From Kribbella sp. VKM Ac-2568 (lineage in GTDB: Bacteria; Actinomycetota; Actinomycetes; Propionibacteriales; Kribbellaceae): DNA of 64,000 bases. Position 1 is the first letter of the stretch. Each line of letters starts with the position of its first letter. The notes beneath the pieces were generated by a model that searched no databases, had not been told where the DNA came from, and saw only the letters and a program-made list of their open reading frames with translations. Positions 25,210 to 32,876 of this stretch are shown here, in pieces. The stretch spans positions 124,001-188,000 of the forward strand of contig NZ_SLVF01000004.1 of assembly GCF_004345365.1 (NCBI RefSeq), read 5' to 3'. The position numbers and the translations under genes were made by a program.

Positions 25210-25671
25210 CTAGGTGTTGGTCAGGCGGGAGAAGAAGGCCGACTTCTCGGACTCATAGGTCTCCGGGTCACCGGCGTTCTGCTTGAGAGCGTTGTACTGC
25301 GCGCGCAGGGCGGGGTCGTTCGCCAGGAGACGCCAGGCGTGGGTGAAGCGGTGGTCGTGTTCTGAGTTGACGGGAGTCACGGCCAGGCCGGTCGGCAACT
25401 CACGGTCGGGGATGTCGAAGACGGCGAGCGTTGACGCCCAGGAGTGGAGGCTGGCCCGGGGATAGAGGACGTCCAGGGCAGCGACCACCTCGTCGAAGGT
25501 GCCAGTGGGGACGCGGAGGTGAAGGTCCACGTCGCCTTTGGTCAGGAGCCCGGGAAGGCTGGAGGCGCCGGTCCAGAGGAGTTCGCCGGGTATCGCCGCG
25601 GCGGTGAGGTCAGCCTGGATCTGTTGGTGGATCCGGGCAGCCTGGGTGGTGATGGTGTCGGACCAGATCAA
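25210..25671 (-). CDS. GrpB family (UPF0157) nucleotidyltransferase-like protein
   Basis: A 153-residue protein resembling the GrpB/UPF0157 group of the nucleotidyltransferase fold. WTGASSLPGLLTKGDVDLHL carries the GSS-like and DVD motifs of the fold, and LANDPALRAQYNALKQ the typical C-terminal helix. The family has no established reaction; some members are found fused to CoA biosynthesis enzymes. It is the middle gene of a probable three-gene operon (DinB at 26215, this gene, hypothetical at 25200) with 25 and 9 base gaps. Confidence 0.75.
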   Translation of the reverse strand: MIWSDTITTQAARIHQQIQADLTAAAIPGELLWTGASSLPGLLTKGDVDLHLRVPTGTFDEVVAALDVLYPRASLHSWASTLAVFDIPDRELPTGLAVTPVNSEHDHRFTHAWRLLANDPALRAQYNALKQNAGDPETYESEKSAFFSRLTNT

Positions 25672-25696
25672 GGGCGTGTGGAGTCTCTGCGGTCGG

Positions 25697-26215
25697 TCAT
25701 TCGCCGACTGTGCCGTCGGTGGCTTCTCGGAGGAGGTCCAGGTGGCCCAGGTGGCGGGCGGTTTCCTCGATCAGGTGGGTGATGGCGTAGCGGAGGTTGA
25801 AGGCCATGTCCTCCCCGCGAGCCAGGTCGTCGAAGGAGGCGGCCGCCGTGGTGATGGCGCGGGAGCGGGCGCACTCGGCCTGGTAATCCGCGACCAGGGA
25901 GGCGAGGGTGTCACCGGGGGCGATGGGGAAATTGCCGTGCGGGTTCTCGTCGGTCCAGGGCCACTCGGCGTCGGTGGCGGCGAAGTCGATGGCGAACCAG
26001 AAGCGCTCGACGCCCGTGAGGTGTTTGACGAGCCCCGCGGGAGTCAGGGCGGACGGCGCGACCGGACGGCCGAACGCCTGCGCGTCGCTGAGGCCGGCCA
26101 CCTTGTTTACGACGGTGTCCCGCAGGAAATCGAGCATTCCACTCAAGGTGGCCCGCTCATCGGCGGCCTCGGGCGGGCGGACGCGCTCCACAGCCTGTAC
26201 CTGCTCGGAAGACAT
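25697..26215 (-). CDS. DinB/DUF664 family protein
   Basis: A 172-residue four-helix-bundle protein of the DinB-like (DUF664) superfamily. The presumed metal ligands are the His residues in LVKHLTGVERFWF and in ITHLIEETARHLGHLDLLRE. Actinobacterial members include mycothiol-dependent maleylpyruvate isomerase and thiol S-transferases, so a mycothiol-linked detoxification role is possible but not shown. It is the first gene of the minus-strand cluster. A related protein is encoded at 60.8 kb. Confidence 0.85.
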   Translation of the reverse strand: MSSEQVQAVERVRPPEAADERATLSGMLDFLRDTVVNKVAGLSDAQAFGRPVAPSALTPAGLVKHLTGVERFWFAIDFAATDAEWPWTDENPHGNFPIAPGDTLASLVADYQAECARSRAITTAAASFDDLARGEDMAFNLRYAITHLIEETARHLGHLDLLREATDGTVGE

Positions 26216-26283
26216 GGGGGAAAGCTAGCCGCGATCTTGTGCAGTTGCTATCGCAATCGGGCGCAGGCTGGCTGAATGGTCGC

Positions 26284-26763
26284 ATGAGAGAACCCGGCCC
26301 TTTCTTCTTCGGCCTCGTCGCGGTCGCCGGGATCGTGTTCGCCGGGTTGTCGGTCGCCGAGGTTGTCGCGGAGGACCGGTTGCGGGGCGTGCTGGACGCG
26401 CGGGGACAGGTGACAACCGGCGTGGTGATGGAGGTCCAGGAGCGGGACCGGGCCGGGCTGCCGATGTCGGTCGAGGTCGTTCTGCCTGACCGGCGGCGGG
26501 CCGAGGTCCAGTTCGTCAGCAGCGACGACGATCTCGAGATCGCCCGGGCCGAGGTCGGGGAGAAGGTCGAACTGGTCGTCGATCCGCTGGATCCGGACCA
26601 GAACCTGGTGGTTGCCGACTACGGCCGGTGGTGGTCGGGGACCGTGGTCGAGTCGCTCGATTTCAGGACCCTGGTTCCCGCTGGGGCGGCAGTGGTCGCT
26701 TGCGTGCTGGCGCTTCGGGCCCGCCGACGACGGCGGCCGGCTCAATCGGTGGCGCAGACCTGA
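26284..26763 (+). CDS. Small membrane-anchored protein (DUF3592-like)
   Basis: A 159-residue protein with one N-terminal (PFFFGLVAVAGIVFAGLSVA) and one C-terminal (LVPAGAAVVACVLAL) hydrophobic segment flanking a soluble beta-rich domain, VTTGVVMEVQERDRAGLPMS to VELVVDPLDPDQNLVVADY. This two-helix layout with an extracytoplasmic or cytoplasmic domain is that of DUF3592-like proteins of unknown function. ATG 26284 is preferred to 26239 because it leads straight into the signal-anchor. Confidence 0.65.
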   Translation: MREPGPFFFGLVAVAGIVFAGLSVAEVVAEDRLRGVLDARGQVTTGVVMEVQERDRAGLPMSVEVVLPDRRRAEVQFVSSDDDLEIARAEVGEKVELVVDPLDPDQNLVVADYGRWWSGTVVESLDFRTLVPAGAAVVACVLALRARRRRRPAQSVAQT

Positions 26764-26835
26764 GGAGTCGGCTCAGGAGCTCCCAGGAGGCACCCGAAGA
26801 GCCGTGAGACAAGGGGTGAACTCTGTCAGAGTCTG

Positions 26836-27630
26836 GTGAGAAGCGTTGATTGTTCGCGTGGGGTGAGCGTCAATGGAGGAGTGAAGAGTTACCGCAATCA
26901 GGTGCTGACCGCGGCGGTTCTGGTGCCGTTGGCGGTGTGCGCGGCGCTGGTGCCCTTACGGCACAGCTTTGACAATGCGAACGCGGCCTTGGTGCTGGTA
27001 CTCGTGATCGTTGCCGTGGCCTCCTTCGGGATCCGGCCGGCGGGCGTGGTCGCGGCCGTGTCGAGCGCGGTCTGGTTCGACTTCTTCCTGACGGTGCCGT
27101 ACAACCGGCTCACCATCGCGGACCGGGAAGACATCGAGACCACCATCCTGCTGGTCGTGATCGGCGCCGCGGTCACGGAGATCGCGATCTGGGGCCGGCG
27201 GCAACAAGCGCGGGCCAGTCGCCAGACCGGCTACCTGGCCGGCGTGATGACCACCTCGCAGGCAGTCGCGCGCGGCGGTTCCACCGATGACGTGATCGAT
27301 CATGTGCGCACGCAACTGACCGCAGTACTGGGTATCGACGGGTGCAAGTTCGTTGCCGGCGGCAAGCGGCCGCAGGAGCCGCAGTTGAACTCGGACGGGT
27401 CGGTGACCCGCGGCGAGCACGAGTACAAGGTCGAGCGGGACGGGTTGCCGACGGACTCGGAGATCGAGCTCGTCGTGCAGCACGCCGGTGTCGTCCGCGG
27501 CCGGTTCCTGCTGACGGCGGCGAGCCGGATCGCCCGGCCGGATCTCGAGCAGCGCCTGGTCGCGGTCGCCCTGGCCGACCAGGTCGGCGCGGCGCTCGCG
27601 TCGCAGGAGTCTCCGCTGAATCATCCCTGA
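26836..27630 (+). CDS. DUF4118 membrane protein with GAF-like domain (KdpD-like sensor part)
   Basis: A 264-residue protein. The N-terminal half has about four hydrophobic segments and the DUF4118 signature ASFGIRPAGVVAAVSSAVWF with FFLTVPYNRLTI, known from the KdpD sensor. A GAF-like domain follows (DVIDHVRTQLTAVLGIDGC to QVGAALAS). There is no histidine kinase or effector domain. Possible starts are GTG 26836, 26866 and 26881; none has an ideal ribosome site. Leu in ALVPLRHSF is encoded by TTA (26956-26958), a second gene needing the UAA tRNA. A strong hairpin follows the stop. Confidence 0.8.
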   Translation: MRSVDCSRGVSVNGGVKSYRNQVLTAAVLVPLAVCAALVPLRHSFDNANAALVLVLVIVAVASFGIRPAGVVAAVSSAVWFDFFLTVPYNRLTIADREDIETTILLVVIGAAVTEIAIWGRRQQARASRQTGYLAGVMTTSQAVARGGSTDDVIDHVRTQLTAVLGIDGCKFVAGGKRPQEPQLNSDGSVTRGEHEYKVERDGLPTDSEIELVVQHAGVVRGRFLLTAASRIARPDLEQRLVAVALADQVGAALASQESPLNHP

Positions 27631-27674
27631 ACTGGCCTGCGGGAAGAACCACATCCTGGGTGGCCACCGGTCCC

Positions 27675-27706
27675 GGCGTCGTACTTGCCCATACAGGTAC
27701 GACGCC
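27675..27706 (+). terminator. Hairpin downstream of DUF4118 gene
   Basis: GGCGTCGTAC (27675-27684) and GTACGACGCC (27697-27706) form a perfect 10 bp stem with a 12-base loop. It begins 45 bases after the stop. There is no T-run, as is usual for actinobacterial terminators. Confidence 0.6.
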
Positions 27707-28058
27707 GTGCCGCGTCCGCAGCAAGTTGCAACCACCCTGGTCAGACCGCCGTAGCTACGGCATTATCCCCACGTGAACGAGCAGGCCGGGGTGCTCGGTC
27801 GGAGCGAATTGCTGGGGCGCTGCGGGCTGGTGGAGGCGGGGTGCTGGCGGCGTGGTGTTCGGTCGTATTCGCGTGCCGCGATTCCGATGCCTCCGGAGCG
27901 GTTGTGCTGGCTCGGAAATGCTTGAGCTGGTTGGGTTTTGCAACCTGTGGGATCCGGTTGGGGAACACGTAGGTGTTCCTCAGGCGTTGTTAAGGGTGGA
28001 CCCGTAGTATCGCGACACGACCCACAGCGGGTCGACAGTGGGTCATCAGGAGGATGAC
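27707..28058. other. Intergenic spacer before the Bax1-like gene
   Basis: About 350 bases without a supported gene; the longest frames have no ribosome sites and no family resemblance. GACCCACAGCGGGTCGAC-type short dyads near 28018-28040 could be part of the downstream promoter or operator. Confidence 0.35.
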
Positions 28059-28898
28059 ATGCAGAGCAGTAACCCGGTCCTGAACCGGTCGAGTGCATTT
28101 GCGCCTGGCCAAGGCCAGGCCTATCCCGGGGCCGCTCCGTACGGTCAGCCGGGTCCTTACGGTCAGCCCGGCCAGTACGGCGGGCCCGGTATGCCGCCCC
28201 AGCAGTACCAGGGCGCGCCCGCAGCCAGCCGTCCCATGACGTTGGACGACGTCATCGTCAAGACCTCGATCACGCTGGGTGTCGTCGTCGCGGCGGCCTT
28301 CGTCGCATGGTTCACGACGCCTGACAACCTGGTCACGCCGGTGTTCCTGGCCGGCGCGCTGCTGGCGTTCGCGATCGCGATGGTGCTGTCGTTCTCGCGC
28401 AAGATCAACCCCGCGCTGCTGATGGTGTACGCCCTCGCCGAGGGTGTGTTCCTCGGCATCGGCAGCAAGTTCATCGCCAACTGGGTCGGTGACCCGGGCA
28501 TCATCGTGCAGGCGATCCTGGCCACGATGGTGACTGCCGGCCTGACGCTCGCGACGTACAAGTACTTCGCGATCAAGGTGACACCGCGGTTCACCAAGAT
28601 GGTGATCATCGGCACGATGGGCTTCGTCGGCGTGCTCCTGATCAACTTCATCGCCAGCCTGTTCGGCGTCAACACCGGCATCGGCGGGTTCGGCGCGATG
28701 GGTCTGTTGTTCGCCGCGCTCGGCGCCGGCCTGGCCGTGTTCAACCTGATCCTCGACTTCGACATGGTCGAGCAGGGTGTCCGCGCCGGAGCCCCGCAGA
28801 ACGAGGCCTGGCGGGCCGCGTTCGGCCTGACCGTCACGCTGGTCTGGCTGTACTGGAACCTGCTGCGGATCCTGGCGATCCTGCGCGGTGGCGACTGA
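28059..28898 (+). CDS. Bax inhibitor-1/YccA family membrane protein
   Basis: A 279-residue protein. The first 60 residues are a Gly/Pro/Tyr/Gln-rich cytoplasmic tail with short repeats of the PYGQPG type. Seven hydrophobic segments follow (for example TSITLGVVVAAAFVAWF, ALLAFAIAMVLSF, LLMVYALAEGVFLGIGS, GLLFAALGAGLAVFNLILDF). The pair of Asp residues in ILDFDMVEQGV is the pH-sensing calcium-channel pair of the TMBIM/YetJ family. Bacterial homologues leak calcium; the role here is unknown. AGGAGG lies 5 bases before ATG 28059. A 12 bp stem hairpin follows the stop. Confidence 0.9.
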   Translation: MQSSNPVLNRSSAFAPGQGQAYPGAAPYGQPGPYGQPGQYGGPGMPPQQYQGAPAASRPMTLDDVIVKTSITLGVVVAAAFVAWFTTPDNLVTPVFLAGALLAFAIAMVLSFSRKINPALLMVYALAEGVFLGIGSKFIANWVGDPGIIVQAILATMVTAGLTLATYKYFAIKVTPRFTKMVIIGTMGFVGVLLINFIASLFGVNTGIGGFGAMGLLFAALGAGLAVFNLILDFDMVEQGVRAGAPQNEAWRAAFGLTVTLVWLYWNLLRILAILRGGD

Positions 28899-28930
28899 CC
28901 GGCCGACTAGCATCGGCTAGCTGACTCGAG

Positions 28931-28967
28931 AGGCTCGGTTCCTTCAGGTGGAGGAGCCGGGCCTTTC
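28931..28967 (+). terminator. Terminator after Bax1-like gene
   Basis: A 12-pair stem (28931-28942 with 28953-28964, two G-T wobbles) with a 10-base loop, followed by TTCG. It starts 33 bases after the stop codon. Confidence 0.65.
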
Positions 28968-29039
28968 GCATGCCCCGGAACCGTAGTGCCCACGAACTGC
29001 CGGCTGGGAACTGTCGGTGGGCCTTGCCAGAGTTGCCGC

Positions 29040-29477
29040 ATGACGACCAGGTGGACGATGACGATCGACTGTGCGGACCCGGCGCTGGTGGCGCGGTTCT
29101 GGTGTACTGCGCTGGGCTACGTGGAGGCTGATCCGCCGGAGGGCTGGGACACCTGGGAGTCGTGGCTGGTGGAGCAGGGGGTGCCCGAGGAGGAGTGGAA
29201 CGACGGGGCCAACGTGTCCGATCCGGACGGCAGGCTGCCGTCGATCTCGTTCCTGAAGGTGCCCGAGCCGCGGACGACGAAGAACCGGCTGCACCTGGAT
29301 CTCCAGGTGAGCGGTGGGCGTGCTCAGCCCCAGGAGTTGAGGGACAGCCGGATCAGGGAAGAGGTCGGGCGGCTGGTCGCCGCGGGGGCGACGGTGAGGG
29401 CCGAGGTCGAGCAGAACGGCTCACTCGACCACTTCTGGATGGCCGACCCGGAAGGGAACGACTTCTGCGTGGTCTGA
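29040..29477 (+). CDS. VOC family (glyoxalase-like) protein
   Basis: A 145-residue single-domain vicinal-oxygen-chelate protein. MTIDCADPALVARFWCTALG is the first beta-alpha unit and FWMADPEGNDFCVV the closing strand with the conserved Glu. It has the KNRLHLDL strand usual for the actinobacterial glyoxalase-like group. ATG 29040 fits the family start; the longer frame to 28986 has no support. It converges on the DUF4287 gene with a bidirectional hairpin between. Enzymatic activity cannot be inferred. Confidence 0.85.
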   Translation: MTTRWTMTIDCADPALVARFWCTALGYVEADPPEGWDTWESWLVEQGVPEEEWNDGANVSDPDGRLPSISFLKVPEPRTTKNRLHLDLQVSGGRAQPQELRDSRIREEVGRLVAAGATVRAEVEQNGSLDHFWMADPEGNDFCVV

Positions 29478-29534
29478 CGCCGGCACCCGGCAGCTCGCCA
29501 CGAGGGTTCAGAGCAAGAGGGGGCTGACGGCAAC

Positions 29535-29570
29535 GAAGACCTGCCCCTCCACCTGAAAGGGCAGGCCTTC
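29535..29570. terminator. Bidirectional hairpin between convergent genes
   Basis: GAAG-A-CCTGCCC (29535-29546) pairs with GGGCAGG-C-CTTC (29559-29570): 11 pairs and one A-C mismatch, with a 12-base loop. It lies between the stops at 29477 (+) and 29599 (-), so it can serve both. Confidence 0.7.
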
Positions 29571-29598
29571 GGCTGAATTCAGACTCCTGTTCGGCTCG

Positions 29599-29829
29599 TC
29601 AGCCCATTCGCCTGTGCGCTCTGACCAGGTCGTATTCATGGACGATGGCTGTGGCGTGCCCGTGAGCGAGGGCGTACTCGGTCAATAGCCATCTCACCCG
29701 CTCATCGAAGCGCAGGAACGACGGTCCGTCGTTCATCAACTTGAACCACTCTGTCATCTCGCGTCCGGTGCACTCGGGCACCTTCTGCACCAGACGTTGG
29801 TGCGTCTCCTCGGAGTGGTTCAAGCCCAT
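29599..29829 (-). CDS. DUF4287 domain protein
   Basis: A 76-residue protein with the DUF4287 signature: HSEETHQRLVQKVPECTGRE, then WFKLMNDGPSFLRFDERVRW and HGHATAIVHEYDLVRA. The family is common in actinobacteria, often as a lone small gene, and has no known function. The frame is intact and begins with ATG 29829. The spacer to the SGNH hydrolase stop is about 100 bases. Confidence 0.85.
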   Translation of the reverse strand: MGLNHSEETHQRLVQKVPECTGREMTEWFKLMNDGPSFLRFDERVRWLLTEYALAHGHATAIVHEYDLVRAHRRMG

Positions 29830-29932
29830 CTTCGCCTCCCGTCATCGGGGTACTGCGTAGTTATCGACTGTGCACCAGGACATCGAGGCAAATCAAGACC
29901 TTCGGTATGAAAGTCCTCGCTCAGCGGACGCG

Positions 29933-30961
29933 CTATTTCCCAACAGGCACTGCGTCCGCCGGGCTCGCGAACCCTTCCTCGACCCGGTCGACATCGGCCT
30001 TCGGATGCCGGCGACGGTGCCGCAGTTGGGCCCAGCGTCCGCGGGGGCCGCGGTCGTTTCCGGCGACCTTGGCGGCGGCCACCTCCGTACCGGCCGTTCG
30101 GGCAGCCTGGACGGCAGCCTCGGCGATCGGGAGGACCGCCTCGCCACGAAACGACTCCGGGTGCACGAAGGACTCCGGGCCGACCCCGACGGCCGCGGCG
30201 ACCGAGGGCAGCAGCGCGGCCGCGGCAGCGGCGTACCCGGTCACTGACGGGTGGAAGTTGTCCGGGCCCCACATCGACGGGTTGGTCCGGAACGCCTCGC
30301 TCAGCAGCGAGCCCATCGACACCGTGCGGCCTCCGGCCTCGACCACGCTGATCGTCTGGGCGGCGGCGAGCCGCTGGCTCCACGACCTGGCCACCTGGCG
30401 CAGCGGCGGCATGATCGGCCGGACCACGCCGAGGTCCGGGCAGGTGCCGACCACGACCTCGCAGTTCGCGGCCCGCAACCGGCGGACCGCGCTGTCGAGC
30501 AGCCGGACGGAGGTCGACGGCGGCATCTGCGACTTGACGTCGTTGACGCCGATCAGGATCGCCGCCACGTGCGGTCCGGCGAGCAGCGCGGTGTCGACCT
30601 GGCCGGCCAGATCGTTGGACTTCGCCCCCGTCCGCGACACGTCGACCAGGCGGACCGGACGCTTCGCCAGCTCGGCGAGACCGCAGGCCAGCAGCACGCC
30701 GGGCGTCTCGTCGGGTGAGGAAGTGCCGTATCCGGCTGCGCTGGAGTCTCCGATCATCGCGAGCGTGATCGGGTGACCTGGGTACCGGCCATACAGGCCG
30801 TCGCCCTTGGCCGGGTGAGCCTTCATCGGACCGATGACGTGCTTGGCGTACCGCGCTTCCGCGGTCAGTACGCCGTACAGCGTCGCTCCGATCAGTCCGA
30901 GTCCCCCACCACCGAAGGCTGCGGCCTGGGCCAGTTTCTTGGCGGCCCGGGCTTTTGTCAT
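29933..30961 (-). CDS. SGNH/GDSL-family hydrolase, membrane-anchored
   Basis: A 342-residue esterase-like protein. The N-terminus has a basic stretch and a hydrophobic segment (AFGGGGLGLIGATLYGVL), a likely signal-anchor. Block I is IGDSSAAGYGT (nucleophile Ser), block III GVNDVKS (oxyanion Asn) and block V DNFHPSVTGY (catalytic Asp-His). The C-terminal 70 residues are Ala/Arg-rich and not part of the domain. ATG 30961 is chosen; the frame upstream to 31093 overlaps the divergent cbs promoter. Mycobacterial relatives are cell-envelope esterases, so a lipid or glycan deacylation role is possible. Confidence 0.88.
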   Translation of the reverse strand: MTKARAAKKLAQAAAFGGGGLGLIGATLYGVLTAEARYAKHVIGPMKAHPAKGDGLYGRYPGHPITLAMIGDSSAAGYGTSSPDETPGVLLACGLAELAKRPVRLVDVSRTGAKSNDLAGQVDTALLAGPHVAAILIGVNDVKSQMPPSTSVRLLDSAVRRLRAANCEVVVGTCPDLGVVRPIMPPLRQVARSWSQRLAAAQTISVVEAGGRTVSMGSLLSEAFRTNPSMWGPDNFHPSVTGYAAAAAALLPSVAAAVGVGPESFVHPESFRGEAVLPIAEAAVQAARTAGTEVAAAKVAGNDRGPRGRWAQLRHRRRHPKADVDRVEEGFASPADAVPVGK

Positions 30962-31092
30962 AGGACCAGGATTACACGCTGTGACGCTGGCGCAAGCGAA
31001 AATAGGGACCGACGCGCTGCGTGACTCGTCACTCCTGCCGCCGCGTCGACGGGGATGGTGACGGCGATGGCGCTGTGGAGGCGCATGTCCCA

Positions 31093-31098
31093 TACAGT
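31093..31098 (+). promoter_or_regulatory. -10 element of a probably leaderless cbs transcript
   Basis: TACAGT at 31093-31098 is a good -10 hexamer only 7 bases before the GTG start at 31106, so transcription would begin at or next to the start codon. No ribosome site is visible, which agrees with a leaderless mRNA. Confidence 0.5.
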
Positions 31099-31105
31099 GA
31101 GATGC

Positions 31106-32479
31106 GTGCGCTACGTGAACTCACTCCTGGACCTGATCGGCAACACCCCGCTGGTGCGGCTCTCGAAGACCACCGACGGCGCGAAACCGCTGGTGCTCGC
31201 CAAGGTCGAGTACCTGAACCCCGGCGGCTCCGTGAAGGACCGGATCGCCGTCCGGATGGTCGAGGCAGCCGAGGCCGCCGGCGAGCTCAAGCCCGGCGGG
31301 ACGATCGTCGAGCCGACCTCCGGCAACACCGGGGTCGGGCTGGCGATGGTCGCCCAGGCGAAGGGCTACAAGTGCGTCTTCGTCTGCCCGGACAAGGTGA
31401 GCGAGGACAAGCGCAACGTGCTCAAGGCGTACGGCGCCGAGGTGGTCGTCTGCCCGACCGCGGTCGCGCCGGAGCACCCGGACTCGTACTACAACGTCTC
31501 CGACCGGCTGGTCCGCGACATCGAGGGCGCCTGGAAGCCGAACCAGTACGCGAACCAGAACAACCCGCTGTCGCACTACGAGACCACCGGCCCGGAGCTC
31601 TGGGAGCAGACCGAGGGCAGGATCACCCACTTCGTCGCGGGGGTCGGCACCGGCGGCACGATCAGCGGCACCGGCAAGTACCTCAAGGAGGTCTCCGGCG
31701 GCCGCGTGCAGATCATCGGCGCGGACCCCGAGGGCTCCGTGTACTCCGGAGGCACTGGCCGGCCGTACCTGGTCGAGGGTGTCGGTGAGGACTTCTGGCC
31801 GGAGACCTACGACAAGACCATCTGCGACCGGATCATCGAGATCTCCGACGCGGACTCGTTCGCTGTCACCCGGCGGCTGGCCCGCGAGGAGGCGATGCTC
31901 GTCGGTGGGTCCGCGGGCATGGCCGCAGCCGCGGCGATCAAGCTCGCGCACGAGCTCGACGACCCGGACGCGGTCATCGTCGTACTGCTGCCGGACGGTG
32001 GCCGCGGCTACCTGACGAAGGTGTTCAACGACGACTGGCTCGCGCAGTACGGGTTCCTCGCGCACGCTCGGCAGGGGACGACGCTGGGCCAGGTGCTGGC
32101 CGGCAAGGACGGCAGCATGCCGCCCCTGGTCCACACCCACCCGCACGAGACGATCGCCGAGGCGATCGAGATCCTGCGCGAGTACGGCGTCTCCCAGATG
32201 CCGGTGGTTCGGGCCGAGCCGCCGGTAATGGCGGCCGAGGTGGCCGGCTCGGTGTCCGAGCGGACCCTGATGGACGCCCTGTACTCCGGCCAGGCCCGGC
32301 TGGCCGACATGGTCGAGCTGCACATGGACCCGGCCCTGCCGTCCCTCGGCGCGGGCGAATCCGTGGCCAAGGCCGTCGAACTGCTGGAGGGCAAGGACGC
32401 CCTCATGGTCCTCGACGACGGCAAGCCGGTAGGCGTTCTCACCCGGCAGGACCTGCTCGGTCATCTGTCGGTCGGCTGA
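31106..32479 (+). CDS. cbs: Cystathionine beta-synthase
   Basis: A 457-residue PLP enzyme that condenses serine (or acetylserine) with homocysteine in reverse transsulphuration. The PLP lysine is K44 in NPGGSVKDR, the substrate loop is PTSGNTGVGLA near residue 72, and the phosphate-binding loop is GVGTGGTISGTGKYL near 177. Two CBS domains (from about 335, HPHETIAEAIEILREYGVSQ and ALMVLDDGKPVGVLTRQDLL) occupy the C-terminus and normally bind adenosyl ligands. The haem domain of the animal enzyme is absent. GTG 31106 fits the family N-terminus RYVNSLLDLIGNTPL. Confidence 0.93.
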   Translation: MRYVNSLLDLIGNTPLVRLSKTTDGAKPLVLAKVEYLNPGGSVKDRIAVRMVEAAEAAGELKPGGTIVEPTSGNTGVGLAMVAQAKGYKCVFVCPDKVSEDKRNVLKAYGAEVVVCPTAVAPEHPDSYYNVSDRLVRDIEGAWKPNQYANQNNPLSHYETTGPELWEQTEGRITHFVAGVGTGGTISGTGKYLKEVSGGRVQIIGADPEGSVYSGGTGRPYLVEGVGEDFWPETYDKTICDRIIEISDADSFAVTRRLAREEAMLVGGSAGMAAAAAIKLAHELDDPDAVIVVLLPDGGRGYLTKVFNDDWLAQYGFLAHARQGTTLGQVLAGKDGSMPPLVHTHPHETIAEAIEILREYGVSQMPVVRAEPPVMAAEVAGSVSERTLMDALYSGQARLADMVELHMDPALPSLGAGESVAKAVELLEGKDALMVLDDGKPVGVLTRQDLLGHLSVG

Positions 32480-32594
32480 CGATTCCCAACCGTCGGGGTG
32501 GTTCGGCGTACAGCTGATCCACCCACCCGCCCCACGGGCTGATCCGCAGCTTGGTTGCCGCAGGTAGTTCCAGAGCTCAGCGGGTAGGCGATGG

Positions 32595-32777
32595 TCACTC
32601 GTCCAGCCACTCGGCGCCGGTGTCGTCGCGGTGGTAGCCCTGGTGGTAGCCGCGGTCGCAGGTACGTCCCGTGAGTGGGTGCGTGCCGTCGCAGGGCTCG
32701 TCCGCGGAGTGGAGGATCGGCCAGCCTCGGGCGTCGACCTCCACGCCGCTGCGCGTCCTCCCCGTGTCGGTGCTCAT
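32595..32777 (-). CDS. Small conserved hypothetical protein (60 aa)
   Basis: A 60-residue protein starting MSTDTGRTRSG and ending in GTHPLTGRTCDRGYHQGYHR and DDTGAEWLDE. Two Cys and five His in about 28 residues (C-x10-C, then HQGYH) suggest a small metal site. It is divergent from the XRE regulator at 32877 with 99 bases between starts. The frame continues upstream, but ATG 32777 leaves a sensible promoter spacer. I do not know a function; similar His/Cys-rich tails occur in small actinobacterial proteins. Confidence 0.6.
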   Translation of the reverse strand: MSTDTGRTRSGVEVDARGWPILHSADEPCDGTHPLTGRTCDRGYHQGYHRDDTGAEWLDE

Positions 32778-32876
32778 GTCGAAAGCATGGCTACTCGACG
32801 AGGTGGGATCGAGGACTCCCGCGTATCCCTCTGGTTCAGAATGCAGGGATACAGCACTGTGGGTAACACTGGTCGT